DNA of 64,000 bases from Nemopilema nomurai (GCA_003864495.1 ML133498.1:1971153-2035152), one strand, 5' to 3'. Counted from the stretch's first letter, positions 47,073 through 62,600 are shown. The notes: generated from the letters alone by a model not told the origin. Numbers and translations are program-made.

Positions 47073-50005
47073 AAAGGGGCCCCTTCGATTCGTTTATATC
47101 TTATAAATTACATCTCTTGCTTCTAATGATCCAAGATTGATGATCCACGGGCATAAAAGCTATCTGGATGAAATATCCTGTTTTGATCTTTCAAGGACTC
47201 TTTCAAATCTATGCATCCGTTCTTCTCAAAACAAGAGCACATAATGGATGGGTATCTGTATCAACCTCGTGTCGCAGCTTTTGGAGCCATCTACTCGAAA
47301 TCAGATCTATTCGAAGTCACCCTTATGACGTCATCTCGCGAGATTCAACCAAGCAGATTGTAAATGTTGAAGAGTGACGCAGAGGGAACGAAACCAAATT
47401 CTCCTTCAGTCGCTGCGAAGCACTGATGGAAGTAGAAGTACTAGTTTTTGCGGCGTAGAAACAATAACTCATTCGAGTGACAGTCGAATTTGATCAGTTC
47501 CTGGGGGAAATTGTTCGTTTCTCCAAGAAGCTTAATCAAAGAGAGGTTTCATTCACCTCTCTGATACTGAAAGTAAATGGAGATTCGCTACATTTTGAAG
47601 AGGAAAGAAAAGGACGGAACGTAAAAATATAGCAAGAAAAAGCATGAAAGCAATTTTCCCGTGTCTTCCCGATCGCAATAAGAAATAAACAAGTTCAACT
47701 TACTTACATATGTTTCCATATAACCAAAGATTCTAAGATCTATATAAATTTACAAATTTTATGATACATATTAAATTTCTTTGACGACAGAATACCTAAA
47801 TATTCTGATATCTATGAAAAGAAATTGATAGAATTATGTTGGCTTGGTGTTTCATTTCCAGCTAAAATTCTAAGCTTTGTGTTCTGCACGCTTTGATTAC
47901 AAACTTATTTCGTAAAAATCCTGAAGTTGATGTCTATTTATAGCAACCAAGCGGTTTCAAAAAGCTTGGTGCCAAAAAAGATAATATTTCAATAATTCAA
48001 TAACCGGTCAATATTTCAGTTTCATCGTAAGCCCAAATGAGACTTACTTCATACCTGCCAGCTTTACTGGAAATTGCTAGCAAAATAATCCATGCATCGA
48101 CTCTTGAAAATGCAACACCCTCCTATGTTGTTGCTAGAGATCTATCATTCCAATTTTGAAAAGAGACCCAGATTATTCCATTGCTAATTATACAAGCAAA
48201 GTTTCTATAAAAAAATCTGTGTAATATGGCTTCACGCAAACGTATTTGTCTAGGGGATTAACTGTAAAAGAATAAAATTTACATAATATCAGGTGCATGC
48301 CCCACCTCAAGTCTCAACTTGCATGCTTCGACTAAAAAAACTGTGAACTGTTCTGGAAATCCCTGAATGTCCATAGAATAAACTTTCTTTCAATATACGA
48401 AAGCAGGTGAGTGAATGAACTTGAAGGAGCAGCCTCTATGCTTACGAACTGAAACAAAGGGTGGTCATTGGCTGGATATTGCTTCTAAGGTTCCGTCCTG
48501 CTTTTAGGAACTTGATCCCCTGTGCATTTGCAGGCTTTGGCTAACATTATGTCATTTACGTCACAGAATGGAATGGAAACAAGCCAGCCACGCGTTCATG
48601 GCCTGGGTGTTTGGCGCCTCAACTGGATATCGTCTTTCCGTAGTTTCTATGTAAAACAGATTTTGGTGCTTTTCTTGGTTTGCGTTTGGGTAGACTTCCG
48701 TGATAAGCATGCACTTGAAAACTCCTTTGGGTTGATCGGACTGCGGAAAATTTCCACGTCATTAATGAAAGAGGAAAAACCAGAAAAAAAACTAAAATAT
48801 AATACACCACCTTACACGACCCTAAATAGGAAGTCAATACTTACGACGTGGTTTTCGAAATAGGCAACATAACCCTTTCTCACATCCAGCACAAACCATC
48901 GTTGATGCCAAGATTTTCTAATTACTGGAAAAAAATAAAGTGTGTGTGACGTCAGACGGTCTTAAACATTCTACGAAGGGTCTTCGTTTACTCAAATCCT
49001 ACATTAAAAAATTAAAAAATAAAGGTAATATTCCAGTAGGATTAATAAAACCTTTTTCCTATAAATTGAATATAAAAAATTGTCGCAGTCATTTAAAAGT
49101 GGTATACCCTGCTTCTATTTCCTATTAAATTACTTCATGCGTTTTCGGGGAAAGGGAAGTCAAAAGGAAAGCTCACTTTTCTGGCCAGTTGGTATTGGGT
49201 AGTCATGAAATATACTTCTCGTTAATGCAAAGCGAATGCCACGTGACATAATATTGTCACTATGGAAATAGACATTTTAGAAAACACTTGGTTGAAAAAC
49301 AGTTTTCCATAAATAGCACCGGAGGGTAAGTAAGTGTATAAGAAACATGCGTCATAAAATCGTAGTTAGAGCCTCTTCTTAAGCTGAATTTAACAAACGC
49401 TGGCAAACAAGTATTCTTACTTGACCAATTCCTACCACTATTTCATTGTAGAACTTGAGGGCCTATGATTCAGACCCTATGACTACGACTACCAGCCTAT
49501 TTAAATTATAAGAAAATGGCATCAAAGATGACCTACATCCCTGTTTCCGTAAATATCCACTGCAAGTGTGTTCTTTCACTTTTACTTCTATGATCTTCGT
49601 GTAATCAATTCCTTTGACATAAATCAAATAATTAACATTGACCAGAATAAAAGCCAACAATGTCGAAAGAATCAACTTTCTATATGCTTGCGAAGAACTT
49701 TCTTAGTAAGGGCATAATTCCATATCATCAAAAAAAATTAGAGCACTCAAGCTGGGGAAATTGTTCTAATTATAGTTATTGAGTCCATGATTATAAAAGT
49801 GAATATTTTTTTATAAGGTTATGAAAATACTTTAAAACATATTATAACATATTTTATCATCATTAAGACAGAAAAAATGTCGACGTTGATAGAAATAAAA
49901 GATTGAATTTTCTTTTACCTCTAAGTTCTAAATTTGTCCTAAGATTAGTTGTGTTCCCCATTAATCCTGATCTTGGAAATGTTCGTACCTTCATCTTTTC
50001 TTCCT
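47073..50005. other. Intergenic; nothing recognised
   Basis: AT-rich spacer with a few short ORFs (48522-48863, plus, is the longest) that show no domain, codon bias or splice context. No RNA gene, CRISPR-like array or mobile-element end was recognised. Confidence 0.4.
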
Positions 50006-50612
50006 CTAAAAAAGGATCATTGGTATAAGGACAACGAACAATATTGAGACTGTAAAAAAGCAAAATCTGATGCAATAACGACAACTCGTACAACAAAAAA
50101 TAATAAAAACAGAGGATTTTTTAATCTAACAAGGGGTTTTAAAACTCTGATGATAATAAAATAACAATACAGATATCCATAGTGGAACGCGTCTGTCATT
50201 TTGTGATGTTTTTTTGCAAAGTTCGTGTAAGAAAATAACAGCTACTCCCCACTACTAACAACTACTCACAATATCATCTGTTGAAAATCATTCTCACACA
50301 AAGAAGAAGTAAATGCTGACAAGGAAGTCAAACGAGTGAAATTATTAAAATCTCCAAGGTATGTGTAAATTTGCTGGAACTTCAGTCAATACCATTTGTC
50401 AGTTTTTTCAGTGCCAATAAAAGGTTCTTGAAAATGTTCTACAGAACGTGCGAAATGACTTTTTGGGCGTTTTAAAGTGAACCATGTCACTAATAACAAA
50501 GTATTACATGGAAATAATCATAAAAAATACTTTCATAGCACACTGCTCTAAACTGTTCGTTTTAAAACCGCTTAAACCGAGTATTACGAATGATTAACTT
50601 CGAACTACAAAC

Positions 50613-53600
50613 CTTCGGCTGCATTTGCATCGTAGAAGATGCTTTTTCCGTGTTTATCTTTATTAACCAAAGAATTAAGGCTGTCATATGATTTTGCTTT
50701 CTTTGTGAAAAATGAGGATAAGATGTTTTTTGGCTTTGCCTCTTCAGTGTTTTCAAGGTGATACGAATAATTGGTTGCACATGATTCGGTTCTCTTGTGC
50801 CTGAGGTGGAAATAAAAGAAACTTCAAAACCTTAAAAAGCCTTCAAAGCTGTCTACTATATGTCAACTTGCAAATTCTTACAAAGACACTGTGAATATAC
50901 AAATTAGCAGAAAAATCCAACCTCGTATTTGATTAAACAAATACATATACGGAAATCTCATGTTTATATAATTTAAAACGTGAGAAAGTGGTCTAGAGTT
51001 TGACAAACGAATTGAGGTGCAAATCTTTGTTCACCATTGCATAACTACAAATGTAAACAGATTGGCAGCAAATGGTAATACTCACAGTATGCTACCAATA
51101 GACCTCGTATGAAAAGCATATTGATCCACAGAGGCAGCATCTAGCTTTGAATATTCTTTTAGCAGAAACTGATGCTCTGCAAGACGTTCCTGAAATTTTC
51201 AGAAGAATTGCTGAACTGCATATATAAAGATAAAGAGATTTGCCATGAAGCCCTACCAATAAACAACATCACGAAAGTGTGGATTGTAAATCGGGGTAGA
51301 CCTGCATCCATGATTGATAAAAGTAGGTTCACAAACAACAGTTGAACATTTCTCCTTCATTTGGGCCATGTCCCAACGCTGTTCATGCTGTATTGATGTG
51401 CCAATTGATATCTTCTTTCCCATTTCGCAAATGTCCACGCAACGTAAACATTATAACATATAATATGAATTATTTTAACAAATAATTTATGTTGATAATT
51501 CTTTATCTGGTTTAAAGCAGTTATTGGATCCGGCAGCAGCAACAGTTGTAAGAGCACCCTTGGGCAGAGATCCCTCGCACAAAATCGCCCAATATATGTT
51601 GCAACTGACAGTAGCTCCCCTGTGACGTTGCTAAAGGGATGTGTAGCGCACCCACGCGCCTTAATGATTGAAGAATCGACGAAGAATTTATTGCAATTCT
51701 CTATTTTAAATGTTTTACACATTGATAAGCTACTGAAAATAGAATTGACAATACTATAAAAATATATGAAAACTTAAAAAAGCTATTAAACAAATCACCT
51801 TGAACTCCTTTTGCTGTTTTTCCATTTGCATATAAGCAACTTTTTCAGCAAGGGCTTGACTTTCCTGCAAAAAACCAAACACAAATACAATGTAATCTAA
51901 ATCAGAGAAGCAATAAATGTGTATAACAGAACCCATTACAGAGAATGAAAGAGAATTTGATATAACTGACAGCTAACTACTATTGTGATGTGCTTCAAGG
52001 GGAAAGTTAAAAAGGAAAAGAGCAAGTCGAAGCAATACCTCGGTTTTAAAACGGGTGTACCAGCTCCAAAGTTCTATCCATGGAGCTGCAGCGACTGGAT
52101 AAATAGGCCTGAAAACAGAACGAGATAGAGATTATATTACAATTATATCAGACGTAATGAATGACGTATATATAGTCACAGCCAAAATAAAAACATGCAG
52201 GGTTGTGAACATGTAGCATGGCGACAGCAGCAATTCATGGGTGTTCAACCAAGCCTTTTCATTATCAGATTGGTGTTTCTGTTCAAATATGGCGGAATTT
52301 CTAATGATTGAGAAATGTGAGGGCCAAACGTATAAGAGTTGCTTGAAGCGCACCCTATATTCTCCTCTTCTTCGTAGACAGAGTTAATGAAGTCATCTCT
52401 TGCCATTGTTACAACATTCAACCAAGTCCAAAATGACACTGGCTCGCCTCGAAACAGTTTGCTCTTCTGAAAATACAGAAAGCTCGAAAATATGAGAAAA
52501 CAACTTACGAAATTAAGAAATAGTACACTGAAAAATGTACTTAAACTTCCAATAAATGATATGAATGGATAAAATGCAACTTCCGACATCGAATTTGCAA
52601 AGCACTGGTCGCGTCGACTATCCACATTTTTGCAGATTTTTAAAAATTGTGTTGCCAATCAGATATCAAATTAATAACTCAATGTGAAAATCAATTCAAA
52701 GCCGGGATTGATCTTCGTCGAACATGTACGTTAACTGCACTGCAATGCAGCCTTAGTCTTATGATTACTATAATTTCGATGGCTGAAGAGTAGCTTCAAA
52801 TCTTGGCACTCAACTACAAACGCCTCCTACAGCATAACCAGGAAAACCATCAAGTTGCCTTATTCAATTGACTGCACTAGACAAGTAAATCAGGAATTTT
52901 CTGATTACACGAATGCAGCAGCGAAATTCAGCGGCGGTTGGCCAATAACAACAAATGCATGTTAATGTTTGGCTAAGCGCCATAAATGCCCGTATGAGTC
53001 ATTAACTAAGGCCAATGCAGAAAACATACATTGTTCAATATTGCAGTTCCTAATGTTCTTTAATAACAGAAGAAACGATCACTGATTCTATTTAATCGTA
53101 ATCTATACAACCTAAAACTGAAATGAAGCAACTAGCGATTACCAAAATATTTCCCGAACATCACAATATAATTTTTATTATAAAGAGTTCAACTTTGAAA
53201 GAGAATCTCTGCAACGAAAACTTCGGGCAGGAAAAGAATACACGACTGCTACTTGCCTCAAAGTCGAGGAAGGTTCCAAATCTCCCTGAGTAGGAATGGG
53301 TTGCCAGCGTCTAAGATGAAATGCAGAAATACTGTGAATAGAGTTGATTTAAAGAACAATGCCAAGGAAAAATGTAAATCTGTCGAAGATTAGGAATAAT
53401 GGGGGAGTTTCCCGAAACCTACTTAGGAAAGGCAGAAGGCTCTACATTACCCCCTGCAATAAATATGATAACAAAGTCTTATGAACCCTGCAATAGGTTG
53501 AGATCCACGTGGAAAGCTTCAAGTATAGGCTACAGCTATCGTGAATTTGCTACAGTTGTGTTATTCTGAAAACACAATGACGTCACCAATTACAAATGAA

Positions 53601-56600
53601 AGGCACATGCTCAAAATTTAAGCTCAAAGAGCTATTAGCCTTACTCAGGAATGCGAAATATATTATATATATATTCAAATATAAAATATATTCTATACCT
53701 GTAAAAAGTTCTCGTTAAACTGGAACACAACGGGAAACTGATGGCAGAGCTGAAATGCAAGTGGGAAAAACAGTGTGAAAACAGACGCGACAACCACAAG
53801 CAGAGTTTTTACAATATTTGAGCTAAATATCAGGACAGCGTATTCAAGAAGAACAATGAAAATGGATAAATACATATAACATATAAAACAAGACAATGAT
53901 AAGAAGAGAAAAATGATACGGCTCAATTATTGCACCAAAATTGTTAATTACTTAGAAGAAACTGACTATGCCATTGTGAATATAAGTTTCCTCACTCAAC
54001 AGAAATGCAATGGACTATAGCAAAACAACAACAGAGGATTAAAAATGGTCTACATTCTGTAAATTGGGATTTACGTACTTGCCATACACAGTCAAGAAAC
54101 TGCAAAAATATTGGACCAAGTTCATCATCAATCGTTCCAGTTGTTAGGTTTCTTGCCATGAACGGATGCCTCACTGAAATCCATTCTTTCTGAATAAGTA
54201 CCTAAATAATTAAATTTGTCACCAGCTTGTTCATAGGGATCAAGGAAAAGTCACGTGTATGATTGTGTATGAGTCTGCATGGAAGTCACAGAATTTGTCC
54301 CTAAATTGAATCATAGATGTTTTTTTTACCATTGATAAGAAAGTGCATGTTGGTTATCATAGAGGTTGCTCTAAAGAACGGAAACAAACCTGAAATCCAT
54401 CTAACGTGCGGTAGAAAGGATCGAGGAGCAATTGAACGAGGCTGACAATCTAGGGATTCAAAGAAAACGAGGCTTGTTAATAAGAGCGCAATAAAAAGTA
54501 ATAAGAAATAAAGGAGTACGAAAGGATTCCTTGGATACTACTGATTGGATTTAAAAAGCGTCTGTATTCATTTACATTACCTGGGCTGTCTTGTCAAACC
54601 CACTATCGTATGCTACAACAACGGTAGAATTTTCATTTTCGATTTCAGATGCGATTGCAGTGGAAATTTCCAGTAATCTTCGGATATTCTCCAACCAGCC
54701 TGATTCTTCCAACTGAGAAAAATACTTGCTGTCATCTCTAAAAAGTTAAAATATGCAAGTTGCAATGAAAGATCGAGTAAAAATGCAAAAAGGCATAGCA
54801 TAATGTAAAATAGCAAAAACAAAGGATAGCATAGTAACAAAGTTTTTATTCATCAAAAGTGAAATAAATCAGCATTTCTACTAATTAACAAGGGAAACTA
54901 ACAAGGCTTCAACTAATTAGTTCGTTAAATTTTGTCTGTGTCACTGATGGCACTGTCCAAGTACATTCCTGAAAGTTTTTACTAAGTTTAATAAGTTTTC
55001 TAAAATGTCTGATTATATGCTTTCAAATAATCTTTCTGCCTCAAACTGAAAATCCAAAGATAATTTGCGGGCACCATCATCCACTTGTACAACAGAATCA
55101 TCTTTGTACCATTGCACCGTTCTTCGGACCCAATATTTTGGAGCAATTGGCAAATAGATAGCTAATACAAAATTCATGCATCTTTACGAAAGAAAAAAGT
55201 CACCTACGTTTTATTGGAAAGGGCATGCATCAAGCGAATTCCGTTTTGCTGCACAGTTTGTACATCTGGCAGGTTTTCATCAAAAACAAATGAACAGTGT
55301 GGGTAGTAATAGGCTGGAAACAAATAATCCAGAAATAACTATCATTGTCCGTAAAGATGTGTTACAGAAAGCATCAGCCAACTAGAAGTGCAAGAATAAT
55401 ACACACAAATCTATTCCAGATATATATATCAATCACAAATTTAGTTTCTCTTATCCAACTTGTGATGAACAGAGGCTGGAAATAAATAAACATTGATTAA
55501 GCCTTTAATTAACTTTTATTTGAAGTGCTAGTGTTAGGGTACTCTGTGTTTGGCATATCATGTAAACAATGTGAAAATCTTTTGAACACGTTTGATTGCG
55601 TTACAAGACTCAAAGACAGCGCAAACTGTATTCACCTTCGCCTGCAGCCGTTGATAAATTGCTAAGGTTATTCGTTGCCGGGGGTGCGATCGGTTTACAC
55701 CTGCAAGTGTCAAGGCAGGAATACGAAGATTGATGAAAATAACATATCATTGAAAGGAAAAGAATTAAAAATACTAGGCGGTTCTAAATTTGGTGGTATA
55801 AGATGCATCTGGACTCTTTTCTGGCCATCATAATTGAGTGTCATAATATTACAAAATTTAAGCCAAGAAAGGAGTTTGGCAGTGGCAAAATTTAGGTGTT
55901 TCAGGGGTCGAAGATGACTTGAAACGAGCGAGCTGGAGCCACCTTTGACCTTCTAGCATCGACTCGGGATACACTTCCATTATCTACAGTCTCAGGAAAA
56001 CACCATAACACTGACATAATCATACCCAAGAGATTCAGACTTCACCTCTTGCTATAACAATGTTATCTTAGATTCAAAATGACGGTCAGAAGAGCTCAAA
56101 AGAAGACAATCAGCAAGCTAACCTTTCAGTGAAGACCCAAACATTTGTATCTTGGTCCTTGGCAATGTGTGCCAGCTCGGCTAAAAATTTCTCATCAGCC
56201 GGGCAACGCTGGTCTGACTGACCCCTGCATTACATAAGGTCAAAGGTCAATACCAGGTCATGGGGATACACTCAGCAGAGGAAGGTGTAGAAATCATAAA
56301 TGGAGCCTTCTGCTAAACAAAACAAAAAATCAAGGCTCGTAGCTGATACCTTTATGGGAAGTGGGAAGGGTTAAAGGACGGCGCGGAAAAAGTGTTTAAA
56401 ACCCTGGGGTTTCTGAACTGTTTAAAATGATGTCTTTCAACACCCAAGATCTTCAAATGCACCGAGATTGTACAAATTAGGCTTCAAGTGGCTGCTCTCC
56501 ATATTTGGTGTCAGTTGAAGCGACTACCCGTCGTTAATTTGACTCCTTCATTCAGATTGCTTCTCTGCATAGGATCCCATATGACGTTGTAAGAGTAACT

Positions 56601-59600
56601 AGCATCTAAACAGTATGGAATGAAGGACGAAACAACCGATAGTGATAAAGCATCTAGAAAAATAAGTAAGCGCTCACCTTGCTCCTCTAGGAATGGCACT
56701 TCGAAGCAAGTAGCCTCTCGAGCTGGGGCACCGCCACGTTACGATCGGGAAACAGTAGTTCCTGTTGCAAAGATTGAAATTAATGTCGCCCTCTTGCATT
56801 TAAGAACAGAAAGTAAATTTTATTCTGAAAATTCTCACAAATTAACACCAAAATCGTTCTTAAGCTAGGGCTAAGTACATATGGCTCCTAATAAGCTATG
56901 TGCACTTGTCTATAAAAATAGGCCTGCATTATCTACACTAAGTCCACAAGGGCTTGAATGAGTCGCAAGCGAAGGTCATACGAGTGAACTGACATGGATA
57001 ACAAATATCTAACAAGCAACGGCCTTCCAGAATTTGAGACGAAAATGAAATGCTACATGGATTAAATAATCAATGAACAGCTGCACGAAACCCTGGAGAG
57101 ACCGGGAAATGACGCATGATGGGACGATACAGGTTTCTTGAATCCAGTGGCGAGGGTAAACCACTAAATTTTGAGACGAAGACATGTCACGAGGCGAAGT
57201 AAATAACCTCCTTAGTATTCCAAGCAATCAAAAGAGCAAGGAATCCATCACAATGGTCAAATATGAAATGGCTAAACAGTATGCAGCGTTCAGCCTCAAA
57301 ACTGAGAGCACAGGGTGGTCACCCTTAGGTCTTTCAAATGAACATTGGAATGGAAACGGTGTTGAAGACTTGTATAGACCAAGCAAACAGCCGGGTCTAA
57401 CAGAGACATTGTAATCTAAGCACCCAGTTCGTTTAGGTTTCTATCACGCCGTCCATCCTAACAAAGTACGCCATTTTGTTTGACTTTTCCTTTTCTGCGT
57501 TCTGAATGTCTTTCTTCTGCAAATTGACCCTCTCTTTCGCAACTATCCAGCACCCTCAATTCAAACCTGATTGACGTTCGCTATTCGAGTTACATAACAT
57601 ATTCAAGTTGCCTTGTCCTATTTAATCTTCCTGCCGTACATAATGAACTACTCTTAACGCCTATTAGAGGATACCAAAGAAGCAGTCTCCATATAAAAAG
57701 ATATAAAGAACCAATCCCATCTGAATTTGAGCACAAAAGCCAAGAAAATTTGAAACTAGCAGATTTTAAATTTCAAAATTGCCCAAAGTACTCTTAACAT
57801 TAAGCACCGCTTTACACTAAAAATGACACTTCACATCCAAATTGCTCTCGTTCGGTTAACACACAATCACACGTTCAACCGAAGCTGCTGAGACAAAAAT
57901 CCCGATTTCTTATCCATTACGACAATCAGTTTGCTCCTTTACGCCGTAAGAAAAAGGCTAATCGAACTGCTTCTATGTTTCCACAAGTAGTTTACCTTGC
58001 ATCCAATACAGCACACTGCAACCAGTACTAGCTCTTGCAGTGATAGAGCACAAAAGATTTTATTGCATGAAACTATGCTCAAGAGCAGTAAAAAGGCCAG
58101 TTATGGCTAAGAAAAATATAATTACCTATGGAAGTCCGCTATTTCTTTTAATGTGTCTTTTTCTTTGACAGAAGAAGGAACGATCACTTTCCTCGGATAC
58201 CGAGGGCACGAGCTCTGGTCTTCAAAGGAAAGGTAGTATATGTTACAAAACCTTCATATAAATTCTCTTTCGCAAATTCACTGTAATGCATTTTCTGTTA
58301 CACATTCTCCAACACACAAGTATTAACTTCAGCTCCATAACCAGAGAATTTGAAATGCCACTTTTGAATAAGAGCCAGTTCTACAAGAGCCTAGTTTTAA
58401 TCCAAGGTAGATCCTCTAATAATGATTGCATGCAAACTACATCAAGCACAACTTTCAATAGCGTTTTTTTCGTTCCAAATATCTAAAGATTTTTTTATAA
58501 ATGGCGCTTTGTAGAACAGTCAAAACATTGCAGCTAGAAATAAACAGAATTTAGATAGTAGCAATGCCAAGGGCTACACCGCAGCGACCACAAAACTACA
58601 TGGTAGTTACCATCTTACCTACTATTGATAAGTTATTTTCGACATTTAACTTGAGTCTCTTGACTTCATCTACGATTTAAAAAATCATACGGATTTATTA
58701 ATTCCACAGATGACAAAATGGATAAATTCTCTAAACCATTGGGGTTTCCACTCTAATGTTAGTTGGTTTTCACCCTAAAGGGAACAATGCAGTTGTGCCA
58801 AGAAAAGAAAATTAAAATAATTTTATGGCAAACTTTGGCAAAAAGTATTCGTTTAGTGTACGACTATCATTTTTTCGTCTTATCAGTTAGAGTAGCAGAG
58901 CCTTTAAAGAACATAACGACACGAGCAAATCGCACCAAGAACTTTTCACGTGTGAAAAAGGCCTCAAATATCACGTTAATGAGGACAACAAACAGATGCG
59001 AAGTTGATACGAAAACCATCTATAAAACATTTTATGACATCGAGCACAACGGGGTGATTGCTCTTAATAATACAAGGAAAAGTGATGAGTTGTTCAAGGA
59101 ATTTTACGGAAAACAAAAGAGAACAGGAAAGAAATTGGTAGCATAAGTCTCAAATGGGAGCTCACCTTCAAATCTGTAAAAGTTTGGAGTCGACCGATTC
59201 GTAAGGATTGAGCGACAAGGCGAAGGCAGCTTCAGACTTGCTGAATATGAATAAGCAAGGGGTGTCGCACTGCCCTAAAATGCGGTCACTGATGTTGAGA
59301 AAAGCTTATGGCATTGACATTGGCAACACTGGGAGCACTGAGAAACGAAAATGTCAGTTCACTGTCTCAATTATCGATACTTTCGTGTAAAAGTATACAG
59401 CCAAGTTTCTCGTCAGCAGTTATCCAATCATAAAACAACCGCACGTGGAGCAAAGTTTTTCAGAACGAGAATTTTGAATCGAAACAGGCTGGCCGAGTGC
59501 AAGAAAATTATAGTTGGTAGAACAGTGTGGCAAGCCCCTGATTGGTTGTCAGAAGAGTCGGGTTTGAAACGCAGCCTTGCTCAGTACTTTTAAACATATT

Positions 59601-62600
59601 ATCTTATCTCAAAGCTTACTTAACCTAACCAAAATATGAATGTCCATCAATAAAATAAAGCGGCTTGTTTAACTTGAAAGGTATGTTTAAAGGAGATCAC
59701 CTGTGAACAGCAACGGCTTTCTAAGACTTGCAAAAGCGATTCTGCATCGTAGTTTTCAGATTCACCGATGCAAAGCTGAAGGAACAAGTAAAATCCTTGA
59801 ACAAGTAAGTTGGAATCGCGGCTTATAGGTTCCAAGAATTGTAGGACAAACTGAAATCTTGATTGACTGTAGAAGGAATTCGCGGGAACCTCTATCAACT
59901 TACAAGCTAAAAGTCACAGCCCAAAACAAACATCGCGAATTGAAGACGTCCCAGACTATGGAGATGGACATTGTACCTCATTATGAAGAGAGGCAATTTT
60001 GGGAAAGTAGAGTCGAGAAAATGTGTAGAACTATGGTTCTAGGATAATAACTCAAAACAGAAACAATGTATCTTGAATGGATCAAGGTTAAAGGCGAAAC
60101 AACCTCACCTTGATGCAGGTCAAATTGTTGCACGTGATTTCGATTCCATCGCGCAGCATCCGCAGCTGCTCCTTGTCCAGGTACTGTTTAGGAAACTTCT
60201 TGATGTCGTGGATGCTAACAATTGGCAACGATATTAGCACGTTTTCAGGACTGTCTAAGAGAGGAAATGTTGAAGTAGCCAGTCTAATAAATTTAGGCTC
60301 TTTAGGGGAAAGAGCCCTTGGGAACACTTGGAAATGGGAGTATATAGAAGCAATGACGTCACTCAATGTTTATATTGATAAGTTCGTACTCTTGGAAAAC
60401 AGGAGAGGGAGAGGTATATCTCTGGATAAGTTTTATCTTATTCAATCCTGACACAGAATTCTAATCTTAGTCGAGCACATTTGAATCATCTAAATCAGCT
60501 TGCTAAGGATGTTGAGTGACCACCATTTGAGCACCGACTTTAGCACTGACTTTAGAACCTTAATTCTGACACACAGGCGATTTTTACAGCAGAATTAGGG
60601 TGATACTTAACCAAAGAAAAGGCGCTTGTTTTGACAATAGAAATGAAACGAACACAAAGCAAATGCACCCCTGCAATAGTCATGCTCCTCTACATGTGTA
60701 CCAATGATTCATTTGGTGCCATGGGGACTTTGAAAACGTCTCTTTTCAAGGGCGAGCAAGGGAGGCCTTTGCTATCAATATTTCCTAACCTGCCACAACA
60801 TCACCATTAGAGTCTCTGCCTTTGAGATCCAATTCCTGGATAGCTAAATTGTTTCCAATCCTCATGCCAAGTAGATTGATCGACGAATCTGAGTCCAACT
60901 CATCATTGCCATCATCATCCTCCAGTGCATATTGATTGAAGAAAAGATTTTCTCGCATTTTCTTTATTGAGGCTTGAATTAGCCTGGAAAAAATATGATG
61001 GAGGATGTGAAGGTGAAGGATGCACAAATACGGACAAAAAATACTGGTCACATAAAGCTTCTGATATTGTAAAAGTTAAAATGACTTCTTTGCTGCAGGT
61101 TAAATTCAATTTAAAAAATCAAAATATGTTTGACGGATCAAATTGATTCCATACGAACCTAAGATGAAACAGAAACTTTTCAAATGACTCGCTTTGTTCA
61201 GGCAACAAGCCTGCAAGTCTTTCATAAGCAATACAAAATTTTTTTATATAGAAGTACGAAATAAAATTCTATTTCGAAAGGCTTTGTTTCTCAGTTTGAA
61301 ATTTTAAAATTAGAAGAAATAGGAGTCTACACATAGAAAAAAAATGCATTTGAAAGTGTCGTCATTAAAATAGCATGGCAATGAGTGCGAGAGACAAGAA
61401 GGCAGGTGGGACTGAAGGCAAGAAGAAATTCTAGTTGATAGCAAGCAACGATGTCGTAGACTGCAAATGAAAAGCTAGGTCAATATAAAGGCAGAGACCA
61501 GAATATCAAAATAATCAAAGGAAAAATGTCTAAACATAATTTTGCTTTGAAACAACTAAACCTACACATACTAGAAATTGTTTTCAATAAAAGTATAACT
61601 TACCTGCCGCCTTTTCCTACTGACTTCCCAATCTTAGAATGGATTTTCTTGATGCTTCGATTAACTTTTGGCAACTCATATCGCTTCTTTTGATATCTGT
61701 ATCCACGTCTTGCAATCTCTTCCTGGTCTGCCTTCCTTTCAGAAAATTCAACGTTGGAATCCTAAAGCGCAAAAAAAGTTGAAATAAATTGCAACCCATA
61801 AATATCAAAACAAGTACACGAAAATTTAATAGACAAATCAATATTTGTTGCCAATGAAAAGGTTATGCATCCATAACATGTAATATACAACAATATATTG
61901 TAGTACAATATAACATATCTCAGTCCTCTTCATTTAGCGCGTGCGATTGCACCCATACACGCCTACACACGCGCAAGGTAAACTGTGAAGAGCAACAAAA
62001 TTGAGTTCTCTACTTTTCAAAATTACGGCAAGTTGTACATAATCGTTTACAAAACTGTAGACGAATATGGAAAAACGATCAGTTAACTTTGCCTGATGTA
62101 CGCTATGTGTTAAGCACAAAGAAACTATCCTTGCCGATCCAACATTGAAAGGAAGAGTAAAGGCATCAGCAAAAGCGTTCCTTGGTGGAACTAATCAAAA
62201 ATTGCTGATATATGGAAAAACATTTTAACACACAAACGGAAAGAGTTCCCAAATATATTTTAACTTCTAATATATTTTAATTTCTTGCTGTCAGTGGATC
62301 AAATTCGGGCGTGGAGCGGGCATTCAGCATGCTCGCAAATATGCTTTCTGACAAAAAGTTTTCCGATTGCTAGAAAAAGCGGAACTATTTTTCGCATACT
62401 TAAAAGTACTTTTTTCGTCCGACACTCCTCAGAGTATGCTAACGTCGGAAGATAACCAAAAACTGACCGAATAAATAGCAAGATGCGGATCGAAAGCACT
62501 AGAGGGTGATAAGCAAAGCGCGTGATTTAAAACATAAAGAGTGGAATCAACTCTTGAAGTTGGGGGAAGTGAAAAAATGACCAGTAAGAGAAAAAGAAGA

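Noticed and set aside
46714..47126. Ser/Leu- and Glu/Lys-rich ORFs on both strands
   Set aside because: Produced by the stop-free 19-bp minisatellite.
48522..48863. 113-codon plus-strand ORF
   Set aside because: No domain, codon bias or splice context; likely chance.
58763..59593. Plus-strand ORFs of 60-127 codons opposite the myotubularin-like gene
   Set aside because: They lie in an intron, are basic and motif-free, and no element ends were found; weak possibility of transposon debris.
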